From assembly GCA_033002965.1 (NCBI GenBank), contig JAURVB010012402.1, positions 20,150-84,149 on the forward strand: a DNA stretch of 64,000 bases. Direction: 5' to 3'. Source of the stretch: Piper betle (lineage: Eukaryota; Streptophyta; Magnoliopsida; Piperales; Piperaceae). Positions within the stretch are counted from its first letter, which is position 1. Every line of letters starts with the position of its first letter. Both the position numbers and the translations under genes were made by a program. Positions 45,002-61,219 of this stretch are shown here, one piece after another. Under the pieces are notes generated by a model. It was not told where the DNA came from and ran no database searches. It saw only the letters and a program-made list of their open reading frames with translations.

Positions 45002-47336
45002 CTGCCTCCATTGGTTGCAAAGCTCGGGGACAAGTCTTCTCCCAAGGTGGCAGCCACAATGTGATGGCTAGCGGGCTTTGGCAAAGCTGGACAAAACTCC
45101 AGCCGTATTGGAAGGCACAAATGCTGTTGTCAGCAGCGTGCAGCGGAGGGGGTACGCTGGCGATGGCAGCTAAAGGGGTATGCAGGGCCCGGGGAGGAGT
45201 TTGCTTCTACGAACAGAACTAGCTAGGGTTTCCTAAGATAATATTGTTATTTTGGACTATCCACGGATATTGTTCGGGTCCAACGGATAAGTTGAACAAA
45301 TGACTCTATCAAAAAACTTTTATCCGACAAAATTTTAGACAGATGTGGACAATAACTTGTCTGGTGTCCATCCGACTGATGCCCACCCCTAGATTTCCAT
45401 TAATACTCGATGGGCTTTTCATCCCAGCTCGCTCCACTTGATTGGGCCGATCATAAAGTAGACTTAAGTCGAACTCATTAAAAAAATCTCAAAAACACAA
45501 TATATTATATTATAATAGAAAATTTTAAAAATTAATAATTGATGTGTTTTATATTTAATAATTATCAATAATAATTTAATAATTAATTTTAAAAATATCA
45601 TTTATATTATTAATTTATAATTTTATTGATCATTTAATTAATTATTTAATTAAATGAAATAATATTTATATTTAATTTATTTTTATTCGATAATAATCAT
45701 TCGATCAAATTCGGACATGGTTGACACGGTCAATACGGCATATACGCCCACCCTCTAAGAGGGGTAGTTGGGAGAGCATAAGAGCGAAAGTTGACAAGCA
45801 TGTTGAGCTGGGCATGGACAAGTGCGGGCCCATGTAGATTTTTGTCTGGTAGTGATAATCGAACAAAGACGGGTTATAACTTACAGGTGTTCAAATTCAA
45901 ATCAGTTTAATTGCCTCTACTCAACTCAATTCAATTCGATTATTAATTAAATTATTTTTATAAAAAAAGTATTTTTTTCATATTTGTCTTTGATGGTTTT
46001 GTCTTTTAATCTTTTTTATTTTTTAATTAATTATAAGCTTTGACTAATAAGATTTCAAACATAACATATATTTAATTGGCATGAAAATAATGTAAATGAT
46101 ATAATAATTTTAAAATAATAAACTTTACTACAAAAGTGTATGCCTATGTTAATATATATATATATATAAAGTTAAATAATTATATATTTAAATTAAGTAT
46201 AATTTTATATAAATAAAAAATAAAAATAATCATGATTACTTCTAAATGAATCACTTATGTGCTCTCTCACGCATAATTAATTTTTTTTCTATCATTCAAA
46301 ACATAAGAAAAAAAGAGGGAATTTTTTTGTGTATAAGAGAGCATATTGGTTATCAATTTGATGATAATCATAATTAATTTTAAGGGCATCCTTTGATCTT
46401 GAAAAACACACATCTACGCATGCAATCTATTGCAATATCTATGTTGAAATAAAAATCTATTCTAATAACTGCTGTTTTTTTTAAAAAAATCTAATAGTAA
46501 TAACCACAAGGACACAGATTAAAAACTGCTCTGTTTCGTTTCAATCGTACAGATCCCACACCCGCCACCTCCATGAGCTCTGTTTGGTTTTCTATAACTT
46601 GTTTGATTGATTGTTGATCTCTTGGTGCCGTTTTTTGGTTTTCTGTAACATGTTTGATTGATTGCTGATTCCTTGGTGCTGGTTTTTCTTTTTTTCTTTT
46701 AAAAAATTTCCAGAGTGATTGTGTAACTATGATGATGTTTTTTAGTTTTACGTTGTACCATACCATGTTTGCATTTTTTTGTTGAAGACTGGTTTGTGCT
46801 CTGTCTTTTATTTGTTCTGTGGTTGATTCATTTAAAGATAATAATTGTTTAACCTGCGAGGTTTGATGGGTTGGTGTTCATAAGGAGCCAATTCAATTTG
46901 TGCATATGTACTGATTCATTGTCACCCATCTTTTATCGGCATCTGTATATGATGTTGATGGACATTTTGAAATGCATTACCAAAATTCTCATTCATGTTA
47001 GGAACAGTTGCTAATTCTTGAGGTAAAATTGGTGTTTGGTGTATTTATAGCTCTTCAATTCGATCCAGAATTCGGGGTAGATTGAAGATCTAACAACATT
47101 TTAGCGTCTTGTCATGGGCACATTCGCTGATCACTGTTCCCCATCAGCATATCCTAGTGGATCAGTTTTTTATAGAAAAAAACCAAACAGAATCCATTTG
47201 TTTTTACTCGTGTGCTTGCCTTTTGCTGTTTTCACATGTCTGCATGTGTGTACAGTACCCTTTTGAACTGTATTGTTTTACATGATTTTTATGCTCAGAG
47301 AAAATTAATTAATATCTTGTAATATGTTTGATGTAG
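45002..47336. other. Repetitive and AT-rich spacer right of the copia element
   Basis: 45002-45240 continues the GC-richer flank seen left of the element. 45240-45395 carries GGATATTGTTCGGGTCC-type words and ends GCCCACCCCTAG, resembling ends of plant inverted-repeat elements. From 45400 to 46480 it is strongly AT-rich, with a short (TA)n tract near 46150-46170. From 46500 to 47330 no coding is recognised, although 5' exons of the transporter pseudogene would be expected there. Confidence 0.45.
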
Positions 47337-48517
47337 GGATTCCATGGTTTGAGTGGAGCAATATTGGTTCAAATATACCATACAGCATTTGAAGGCAAGC
47401 CGAGCTATTTTCATCTGACGATGGCTGTGCTACCCACAGTGGTTCCACTCTGCCTAATGTGGTTGATGAGGACGGAAAGAGATACCTGAACAAATTTTCA
47501 CTGTTGTCAGTGATCCTTGCTGCATATCTTAAGGCCATTATAATCTTGGAAAATCTTCAACTCCTGGATGGGACAATCCAAGTGGTAGCCTTTTCGACTT
47601 TGATCCTCATAGTAGTTTCTCCCGTAGGTGTCGCAATTAGTGCTCAGTTGAAGCAATGTCGTGTTCTAGCACGCCATGGAGTGCCTGTCCTGCCGGAAAG
47701 CATAGGCAAGGTAGAATCTGCCGAAGGACGTAGCTCGTCCGACCCACACCATGTCGCCTTTCACGAGCTTCCAATGAAATTGATCAAGAACAATCAGATA
47801 ACAAGAAACCAGCTGTTAGCGGTGAAGACTTGAATTTGTTTCAAGCTATCCGCACAGTTGATTTCTGGTTATTGTTTCTGGCCATGGCATTTGCCATGTG
47901 AACAACGTCAGTCAGATAGGAGGATCTCTTGAGTACACCGATACCCAAAGAAGTATTTTGGTTTCCTTGTGGAGCATTCGGAACTTTATCGGTCGGTTTG
48001 GAGGGGTATGCATCCGATTACTTCCTTCGTTTGAATGGCTGCCCGAGGCCATTGTTTGTGGCAGCAGCTCTAGCAGCCATGACCATAGGCCATCTTGTGA
48101 TTGCTTCTGCACTACCTGGTGCTCTATACGCCGGCTCAATCTTGGTTGGAGCGTGCTATGGGTGCCAGTGGTCTCTCATGCCCACAACCACTTCGGAGAT
48201 TTTTGGCATAAGACACATGGGTACACTCTTTAACACAGTTGCCATAGCGAGCCCGATTGGATCTTACATGTTCTCAGTCAGGGTGATACGATATATTTAT
48301 GATATGGAGTCATCATCAACCACCGGTGAGAAGAGCTGCATTGGGTCTCACTGCTTCATGGTGTCCTTCCTGATTATGGCGGCAGACACTCTTGTTGGGT
48401 CCGTTGTTGCTCAGTTCTTGTTCTTTCGGACGAGAAGCTTTTACGAACGATACCGATGTCGTCAACATGTTGTATCATTCCCAGATCACACTGTAGGGTC
48501 ACAATGTCGTATATGAG
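47337..48517 (+). pseudogene. Nodulin-like / NFD4-like major facilitator pseudogene
   Basis: Homology to plant nodulin-like MFS membrane proteins (NUCLEAR FUSION DEFECTIVE 4 family). An exon starting after a good acceptor at 47336 gives GFHGLSGAILVQIYHTAFEG and LTMAVLPTVVPLCLMWLMR. The frame then jumps to DEDGKRYLNKFSLLSVILAA and continues to about 47830. DLNLFQAIRTVDFWLLFLAM stops in frame at AM-TGA, then NNVSQIGGSLEYTDTQRSIL and WSIRNFIGRFGG, then another frame change to YASDYFLRLNGCPRPLF, SEIFGIRHMGTLFNTVAIAS and PIGSYMFSVRV up to 48517. At least three frame changes, one removing the conserved glycine-rich loop after FLAM, and the N-terminal helices are absent. Clearly a dead copy. Confidence 0.85.
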
Positions 48518-48743
48518 GAACATCAATTTGAGGAGGCTGTTTTGGAAGCTATAGCTGGCAAACTTATTGTATGGAAGCCACACGACATATATATTTAAGC
48601 AGATCAACTCTTCACAATCAATGTTCATCATGACAAGTTCAGCAAAGAAACTAAACAGTGACACAGAGACACTAGAACCTCTTGCAATCCGGTAAAATGT
48701 TTATTCGAACCATACAAACTACACGCACTTCACCATAAGCAGA

Positions 48744-52502
<3,759 letters not shown>

Positions 52503-55500
52503 ATGAAGACGACGAAGGGAGGGAAGGTCATGAACCCCACCGATGCCTACCGCAAGGAACTCCGCAAGAAGGAGCTCAAGCGAGTCAGTTTTTTTCTATT
52601 CTTTATTACACCTCTATATCTCGCTTTCTAGGGTTTTCATGTTTTACATGCTTGATGTGTTGATGAATCTGTCTCCTATAGACTGATTTTTAGTTTTTTT
52701 TGTGTGATTTGGTATTGCGAATTAATTGGTTTGTGTGGGATTGGCGAAAATTGTGTTCTTTTGTGTATAATTGTAATCTCTTGCGTGTGCCTCTGGTTTT
52801 GGTAGGATTGAGTCATTGAAATTGGGTTTGATTTGGCTGCGTTCCTTGTTCCACAGTCAATTTTTTTGTAGGACTATGCTTATGGATACACTTGCTTTTT
52901 TTAAAAACTTCGAATGAATCTGAGCCAGTTGTTTTACCCACAAAGTGCGGAAATGTAAATTTTTAGCTTTTTTGGTTACCATAGTAAGAGTTGTTTAGCT
53001 TTTTTGGTTACCATAGGAAGAGTTGTTTACCTTCTTTGGTTACCATAGTAGGAGCTGCTTAGCTTTTTTAGTTACCATATTAAGAGTTGTTTACTGTGTT
53101 AGACTCTTTGTTTACTACTTTGCAAACTGAGAGAATTAGAAGTCTTATTCAAAGAGCGTAGAGCGTACACCGTATTCGAATTAAATTTCTTGGATATTAT
53201 TAGCAACAACACTTTGAATGATGAAATTGGATTGCTTGATACGATGAGGATAACTTATATTTTAAAGGTCGAAACTAAATGTAGTTCTATGATTGGGCAT
53301 ATCTACTCTTTAAATCAAATTCTAACCTTAATTCATTTTGATTTCTAAATGTTATTATTGTTATTACTTACTCTGAGCCAGGGAAGGTTAAAGGTGTAAA
53401 ATAATCAGGGACATGGATTGGTTCATGGTTGGGTTTCTCCTTTTCTTAATGTAATAAAATAAATAGGTTTAATATCCTTGTGGGACATTTTTTGTGTTTA
53501 ATATCCTGGTGTTTAGGAAAGTGCTTATCCTTTGTAATGCAAGTACTTTTGAAAGGCCACTGGTTTCGAGTGAATGTGATCCCTGTGGTGGCTATCTTTT
53601 CTCCTGAATGGCTGGGAGGAATCAATTATGAAGGTCATGCTGGGAAGGCTATGTGCTTGCTGGTTACCTATAAGATTTTCTGGTGCAACCCTGTCAAATA
53701 CCTTATCTCTTCATCATGACATCTCATTTGATTTTTCTTCAAAATATTTGGGACTTATGAATCCAATCGTGCTGCTTTTATAAGTATATTTGCGTAAGGT
53801 GATTGGTTTGTTGTAGACAAAGGATGACGGAGTCTTTGCAGAATTGCTTTTAGATTTTATCTTTGCAGGATTGCTTTTAGATTTTATCTGTTAATATGAA
53901 CTAGTTGTATTACATTTATGAAAAAATAAATAAATATGATGTTTCTGAAAATTTCCACACACTAGCACACTTTTATATGCTGCCATGTTTAACTCATCCC
54001 AAAATACATGATATGACAGAACAAGAAAGAAAGGAAGAAGGTTCGAGAATTTGGAATTTTAAAGAAGGATCCTGAAGCAATTAAAGAGCAAATTGACAAG
54101 TTAGAATTGATGAGTAAGTTAGATTTAATAAATGACTTCAACTTTTCCGTTTGAAGTTTGCTGTTTTTACTTCCAAGTAACTTGTAACTTCTTCTAAGGC
54201 AATAATTTACTCTTTTGGCTATTGCAGAGGTAGATGGTGCTTTGGACAAGGCTAGAAAACATAAGAAGAGACAGCTTGAAGATACATTGAGTCTCGTCTT
54301 GAAGAAAAGAAAAGTAAGGCTACTTTCTTGTTAATGGAGGGCATACTGTTTTATGTTGCTGTTCCTTTGCTGCTTTTATGATAATTGAATTTCTGAATGT
54401 GTCTAATTTCTAGTTTTGAAAGCAAATTATATGCTTCAGGCACACAATGAGGGGATTGTAGTTAATTTATTTTATACTTTTATCTGTATTTGTTATAAAA
54501 TATAGTTTACCTGTTTGTGTTGATTTCTTTCTTGTGTTTCCTTTAGATTCCTCTATTTTATTTAGTTACTATTTTTTGAAGGTCGGAAAGTTTTAATTTA
54601 GATTTTTATTTAGTTTTTTGTACATGAATCTCTCTATCTCTCTCCTTCAATAATGTGCCTTCATTAAAGAGCCCTTCTTCAACAGGAACATGAAGAGAAA
54701 TTGCGTGAACAGGGTGAAACACCAGTAATGTTCAGGTTGGCATTTTCTTCTTTGCTGTATTGGTGTATAAACGTCCTGATATAGAAGGTTTGCTGCTATT
54801 TATGTTTATCTTTTATTTATTCAGCCATTTAGGACCTCCGAGGAGGAGAACAACCGCGGAAGAGGAAGAGCGTGCAAAACATTTAAGGCCTGAAGTAAAC
54901 TCCTCACCTTTAGGATTCCATTTTCTTTTGATTTAGTTGCTTTGGTTTTAGTTGTTACCTTAATGCTTTTATCAAATTACTTTATTGCAGGATTCGGTTT
55001 ACTATCACCCTACACTAAATCCAACTGGCGCTCCACCACCAGGAAAACCTCCAATGTATAAATCGTCAATAGGTTTGCTTCTTAGGATTTTAAGGAAATG
55101 TTATGTTGAAATCTAACATTTTTTTTGTATAGTGAAATTGTTATTCCTGTTTGTTTATCACTCATTCTTTATTTTTGCCTCCTGCTTTGCCTCTTATTTA
55201 GGGCCTAGGATCCCCTTGCCAGCTTCATCTAGTGGTGGTGCATCTTCATCTAATGCAGAAGCAGATGATGCAAACTTAGCTGTACCTCCGCCACCTCCTC
55301 CTCCCCCTCCATTGCCAGAATCTACTGATTTGACTTCTGCTGATCCTTCTGTGGCTTCGTCTTCGCCTCTTCCTCCAGCTCCTTCAAATCTTGGATCTAA
55401 TTCTAGCTCCTCGTTGCCCTTGCCGCCACTGCCTCCACCTCCTCCTGGACCTCCCCCGGGCCCTCCACCAAAGGACCTGCCAGTACTTACAAATCTTCCC

Positions 55501-57269
55501 CCACCCCGCCATTTCGTCCTTCTCAGCCGCCGCCTCCAGGGACAAGTGGAACTGAGAAGGAAATGATAAAGGCTGAAGGATCCAATGGATATGTTACTGA
55601 CCAGGCAAGTATAATATGCTGGGTACTTTTTTTAAAAGTACTCTTGGCTCATGATAACGAATTGAATGTGCCTTTCCAACTTAAAGAAGCCTCCAACTTT
55701 TCTGTTACATGAAAATTACATCATAAATGGACTAATTAACTTGAATGTCAGGAGTAATTTACTAGTATTATCCAAAATGATATTCAACATTGTCTTTATA
55801 TTGTGAAGCTATAATCTCTGAATGTAATTTAGGCCTTGAATCTCCTGAAATATGTTATGTTACAAGCTTCTCTTGTTGAGCAGGTGTCCACTGGAACTCT
55901 TCGGCTTCCACCGCCTCCACCTGGTATGACGAAGTTGCAAAATCTTCCTGGTAAGCCTACCAATCCAACTGAAAGAAATGCAATGGGAATTCAAGAAGCA
56001 CCTAAGATGATTCCACCCCCACCACCACCTCCAAAACCGCCAGTGGCACTGCCAGGGCAGCCTGTCACACCTAGCTTACAACCTGATGTACTGCCTCCTG
56101 GCATATCAAGGTTTCCTCCACCTGCTCCGGATATGGTTCCATCCCAATTGCCTGTTCCGGGTGTTCCTCACAATATGCCTCCTCTGCCACCTGGTGTGAT
56201 GGGCATGCACCTTCCTAGGCCACCTTTTGGCCCTCCTCCTGGTCCTCCTCCTTCAATGTTTAGACCACCACTCCCTCCCGGTCCTCCTCCTTTTGCTGAA
56301 GATGACATGACCTCCTTAAAACCTTCACTACTGCCTCCAAAACCATCATACGTCAAGTCTGCAGCATCTACTGTGGTGAAGAGACCACTGGCACAACATA
56401 CACCGGAGCTGACTGCCATGGTAAGTCTGGTTACCTTTCTTTTGTGTTAAATCTTGATTCATAGGCGATAAAAACTGCTCGAGAATGCAAAAAACGTTAG
56501 CAATGTTACTGGACTGTGCTACCTTTAACCGTTTAGTGTCTTCGGATAAAGAATATAGTTTTACTTTTTATGGTTTTCCTTTTTGATAAACTTGCAACTT
56601 TTATTGTCAAATGGTATGTTTATGGAAGTGATCCAAACAAGTTTGAGATTTTTTTGCCTTTTCCCTTTAACTTATCTATAGTGAACACAAATCATTTAGT
56701 TGTCTGTAAGACATCAAGTGTTCGTTAACCATTCTTTATCACATCCAGTCGATAGCCTGGTATTGTTCCATGAACTAAAATGTGTGCTTATCAAACGACA
56801 TCCGGTCCGTAGTCTGATATTGTTCCATAAACTAAAATATATGATAATCAAACTGGAAAATAAATTTATTGCCAGTCGATTGTCAAGCCTAACACATTCT
56901 CTGCATCTTAGAAGTAGGATGTGAACCGTAATAATGCAAATTATGAGCCCAAATCTCTTTCTCCCTTTTCTGTATTTCGTATGCTAATTACCATTACATG
57001 TATAGATCTGCATGAATATATGTTCTCAAAATCTTGGAATCCAGGTTCCTGCATCTGTGCGTGTAAGGAGAGAGACAACACTTTCTAAATCAAAGCCAAA
57101 ACCACATTTGATGACTGCAAACCCTGCCCCTCGCCCTTCTTCAAGTCCAATCATTGTTGGAAAGGCTGATTCTGCTTCACAATCATCAGGACCAAAAGCC
57201 AAGAGCATAGATGATTCATATTCGGCGTTCTTAGAGGACATGAAAGCACTCGGTGCATTGGATGGTTGA
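52503..57269 (+). CDS. ELF5: ELF5 / WBP11-like proline-rich splicing factor
   Basis: Homolog of Arabidopsis EARLY FLOWERING 5 and animal WW-domain-binding protein 11, nuclear proteins tied to pre-mRNA splicing; ELF5 promotes FLC expression. Nine exons: 52503-52583, 54020-54113, 54228-54313, 54686-54735, 54835-54894, 54991-55072, 55202-55604, 55884-56420, 57045-57269. The start [20 protein letters not shown] is near-invariant in the family. It is followed by [57 protein letters not shown], long polyproline WW-binding tracts (exons 7-8), and the conserved end [19 protein letters not shown]. Exon 7 ends CAG followed by GCAAGT, a GC-AG intron. Within exon 7, at about 55500-55510, the frame shifts by one: LPPPR continues as [11 protein letters not shown] in another frame, fitting one missing C in the CCCCC/CCCC stretch. 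Otherwise intact. A conserved single-copy-type gene with one such lesion is more likely misread than dead. Confidence 0.92.
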
Positions 57270-58329
57270 ATCAGGACATGAAAACCCATTTGTGATCTTG
57301 GAAATATCGGGCATGTTGTACGCACAAATGACTTTTGTTACATTGTTCCTATTTCATAATCGTTTCTCATTTTAACAATTACAAGGAATTTTTTCTCGAA
57401 TGTTGAAAAATGACCATTGTTAATGCATGGATTGAAAATTATTCTTTACTTTTGAAAAGACTCAACTTTCACACCCTCTGGCTTTGGAAAAGAAATAAAA
57501 AATAAACAACGTTCACACCCTTCTGTGTTTCAATGGTTAAACTGGCGGAGGGTTGTGCTGCTCCCATTATTTCTCAAAACGGCCTCTTCCTCTTCTTTTT
57601 TTTTGCTGTCTTTGAGCTTTTCTATTGAAAAGTTATTTATTTTTAAAGTACAGTTTCTAGTAAATGGTCTTTCATGAACTTTGTAACATTGTATTTCCAC
57701 AATTTTTTTATGAAAAATAAAAAAAAACTGTAGAAAGATTTTAGATCGTAACTAACTCAAATGAACATCACAATAAACTTTATAAATTATAAATAAATAA
57801 ATTCTGTATATTTTACATCTTTTGTATGTCAACCAACCAGTGCCTAAATGAAATTGTCAATCCAAGCAGCTCTTTTGAGCGTGTGCCGCTCGTGCTCCTT
57901 GGCAACCCAAGCCAAAGCTGGCCAAAATACGCCTTGCTGAGTGTGGCAAACCTAATATCTCCACCGTTGACAAATCCTGTGGAGCTCATAGTGACAGCCA
58001 TGTTTGAAATCCAGGCCAAGCTTCCATTCCTATCATTGATGCAAGTTCTATCAATTATTATGCGGATTACAGTCGACACCCACCAACACACTTTGATTCT
58101 TTTTTTGGGTTTTCTATCACACATTTAACCGTACAGCACCAGGGAGGAAAGACCGCCAGTAAAACTCTCTCTATTCCCTCAATATACAAGTTGAAGCAAC
58201 GGGGAAAAAGACACTATGATTTGATAAACGAAGAATGACTTGGAATGGAGAAAGGGCTTCTCCAACTTTATAAATTAATCTACAGAGACGGGGCTAGAAG
58301 CCCAAAATTTTTACATAATGGCGCATACA
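57270..58329. other. Spacer with an unidentified open frame
   Basis: Holds the 3' UTR of the ELF5-like gene and the 3' flank of the galactosyltransferase. At 57813-58128 both strands are open for about 100 codons (minus: FVNGGDIRFATLSKAYFGQL). The minus reading looks more protein-like to me, but I do not recognise the family, so I do not call a gene. Confidence 0.35.
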
Positions 58330-61219
58330 CTATCGCATGTTGCAGCACTGGGCCTTTCCTAATAGTAGCTTGTCCCACATGCAGGTCATCTGTCTTGGTG
58401 ACTGGTAATGGGCAATGACGTAATCATCCATGCAACCATATTGGCAGAACTGCTGGTGATGAACATATTGGACAGGTTTCGTATGGTTGAATTTCTCAAC
58501 CCACATACCCATGCTTACATCTTCCATCTTGAAAAGCTGCCGATCGCAAAATGGCCTCAATCAGCATATAGTGCATTGAGCAGTAGGAAGAAAGACGAAA
58601 GTTATGCAGAAAACATAAAAAATATTACCCGTAGATTGTTCTTCTCAAACTCGGACACAACAAAATGTGCAATATCTGCAGACACAATATAGCCAGGACC
58701 ATTTGCATATGGCGGGTAATCTTCCTCAGGCCATTCCTGTCTCGATACAAAAGGTAAAACAAATAAAGAAGAGCCAAAAAATCCACGAAGACTTCATTCA
58801 ATTCTAAATTCGTTTGATTTTTGAAAAGATAAAAATTTTTATATCAACAAAAAATAGCATATAGTAAAAATTGCCACGCTGGTCTTTATCTACATTAACT
58901 TAAAAACGCCATTAGATTTTTCCTTTCCCAAGTATTGTCGGTATTGATCAGGTTATGTTATAAATAAAACAAAATAATACTAAATCAAATCCAACATATG
59001 TAAGGATGACAAAAGCAAAAACCATACCTCATATGTTACAGCCCATTTCCCATAACGCAAGGGTTTGTGATAATAATTTATATTACCAAGGTAAAAGCTT
59101 TGCCCGCTGGCAATTTTATTTGCTTCATCCAGCACGGAATCGACTCTAACAAATGTGTCATCATCACACTTCATTATATACCTTGCAGATATCGCACGGA
59201 TCTGGATTGAAAACAGGTAAATAAATTTGAAAGACATACAGCCACACTAATAAAGTTGAAGCCATCTCCAACCACAGCATAATGAACTCACCCCATATTC
59301 GCATATGGCAATGGTCTTCACCACCACAAGATCATAACTATCCAAGAATGGGACTACAACTATATCGCCAAAAATTCTGCTTCTTTCTTAAGTTCCACAT
59401 TCATCTCCATTCTTCCATGCTTTTTCAGAAAAAGAAAAGGTTAAACATTAATTTCATCGATAGGTTCTGAGTCACCACACCTTAATTTTATTGGATGAAA
59501 ATTTCAGTAAGCTGTGAAATATACCAATGCAACAAAAAAGCGAGCAACAACGAATGAAGATTTGATCTGTTTGTGCTGCATCCACGACTTCCTCACTGCC
59601 ATTCGCTCGGCAAAGTGGTTCCCTGCAGATAAAATGCCAATAAAGAGCACTACAGGACCCCCGAGAAGGGGAGGGGCTTGCCAGGCAGTAGACAAATCAA
59701 GATGCCTTTGTGGGGCAAAACTCGGATGAGTGCCAGGCAAGGAAGCAGCAAATATCGACTTAACATCAAGGTCACCATTCAGAGACAAGCCCGTTGCATC
59801 CTCAAGAACAAAACCCTGCAATTCTATACACATGCCCTAAGAACAATACCAGGCAAAACCCATCATAAACCTTCACATATGGAACAAATGGAATTACTTA
59901 CAGTGCGATAGGGGAAAGAGGTAATGTGCCTGCCATCAACATTCACATGGTAACCCTCTAAACCAGCACTCAAAGTAAGCACAAACAACTTCTCCTCAAC
60001 AAAGGGGTATGGCCAGTCAAATGAAACCCTCTTCGTCCTACCAATTAGCCGATTCAACCACCATGTCGTCTTCGATTCTTCAGAATGATTATCATCGTCA
60101 CGAATCCACTTCTCACATTTAACATTCCCATCAACTGAAACACAAAAGCATCACAACTAACGTCAACACCACAAATCTGATCATTCCTATGAGCTTCAAT
60201 TGTCACCAATACATTAAATTATGAACTATGAACTACCATTGTCATCAAAATTCGTACTTTGCACTTTGCTACAACTAAGTAACAAACACCACAAAAAAAA
60301 GGATGGAATCAAGAATAAATATGAAGTAAAACATAATTTGCAACTCACTTATTATGTTATTGTATCCAGTATCGACTGTTTTGTGTGTTCATGGCAACAA
60401 ACAAGAAAAAGTAAGAATCGGGGAAGAAGAAAGTACCAGTTTCTTCATCTGCCTTCGACTTCCACCCCTCACACCTCAACGCCGACCCCCACTGCATCCT
60501 ATAACAAGTGTTCTGCTCAATCACCGGCCTCCCACTCCAATCCCCCTTCAACCTGGGATTGAAATGCAGTATCCTCGGCGGGTCCTCTCCCTCCACCGTC
60601 TTCAACCCTTGGAGCTCTACCATGAACTGCGACACCCACGCCGACCGCGCCCTCTCCTTCCAAGTCGACATCTTTGGGACGAGCTCCTCGCGTGCCTTGC
60701 ATGGCTTCCCTACCAGAGTGATGTGGGAGCCGAGCGTGAGTCCGCATGGGAGCTCCATGATCTTTCCCCTTTGGTCGAGCTCGGCCCCCGACAGCGATAT
60801 CGAACTCGGGCATGACTCGCTCTGGTTATCCATCGTCTTCTTCGCCGCTACCCCCGACACGGCCTCCCCCAAAACCTCGCCCCCAACTCCCACGCCTCCC
60901 TCGCCGACTTCTCGATCTCCGACGCCCCGCCCGCCGGCGTCGCCGGCAGCTCTAACCCAGATACGACCGAAAGGCCGCCGTTTTCGACTCCCGCCGCCGA
61001 CGGCGGCTGCTTCCGAGGCCGCCCGGGCCTCTCCAGCCTACCATGTTCGGTTTTCAGTAGAAGTAGACGGGGCAGCGACACCCAGCCGACGAGCGGGGAG
61101 AAGAAGGGGGACTCGAAGGTGAGGAGGAGGAGGAGGTATACGACGGCGACGGCGAGCAGCGTCCCGAAGCTTCGCTGCCGACAGACGGCGAAGACGAGGC
61201 TCGTCTTCTTTCGCCTCAT
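58330..61219 (-). CDS. Hydroxyproline O-galactosyltransferase (GALT type, GT31)
   Basis: Golgi type II membrane enzyme of the family that adds the first galactose to hydroxyproline of arabinogalactan proteins. Seven exons: 61219-60437, 60134-59902, 59815-59525, about 59418-59292, 59201-59028, 58736-58629, 58536-58330, about 640 residues in all. Order: basic cytosolic end [10 protein letters not shown]; membrane anchor ([13 protein letters not shown]); stem; galectin-like domain ([45 protein letters not shown]); GT31 catalytic domain ([31 protein letters not shown] with the DxD motif, [13 protein letters not shown]); and the end [12 protein letters not shown]. The combination of galectin and GT31 domains points to the GALT2-6 group. 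Two one-base losses break the frame: in the G-run at about 60880-60884, and in the T-run (A-run on plus) at 59370-59374. Both are restored by one base in the same run, so sequence error is likely. Confidence 0.88.

Noticed and set aside
56168..56419. Glycine-rich minus-strand frame
   Set aside because: Antisense of the polyproline-coding exon of ELF5.
60508..61122. 204-codon plus-strand frame
   Set aside because: Antisense shadow of the GC-rich first exon of the GALT gene.
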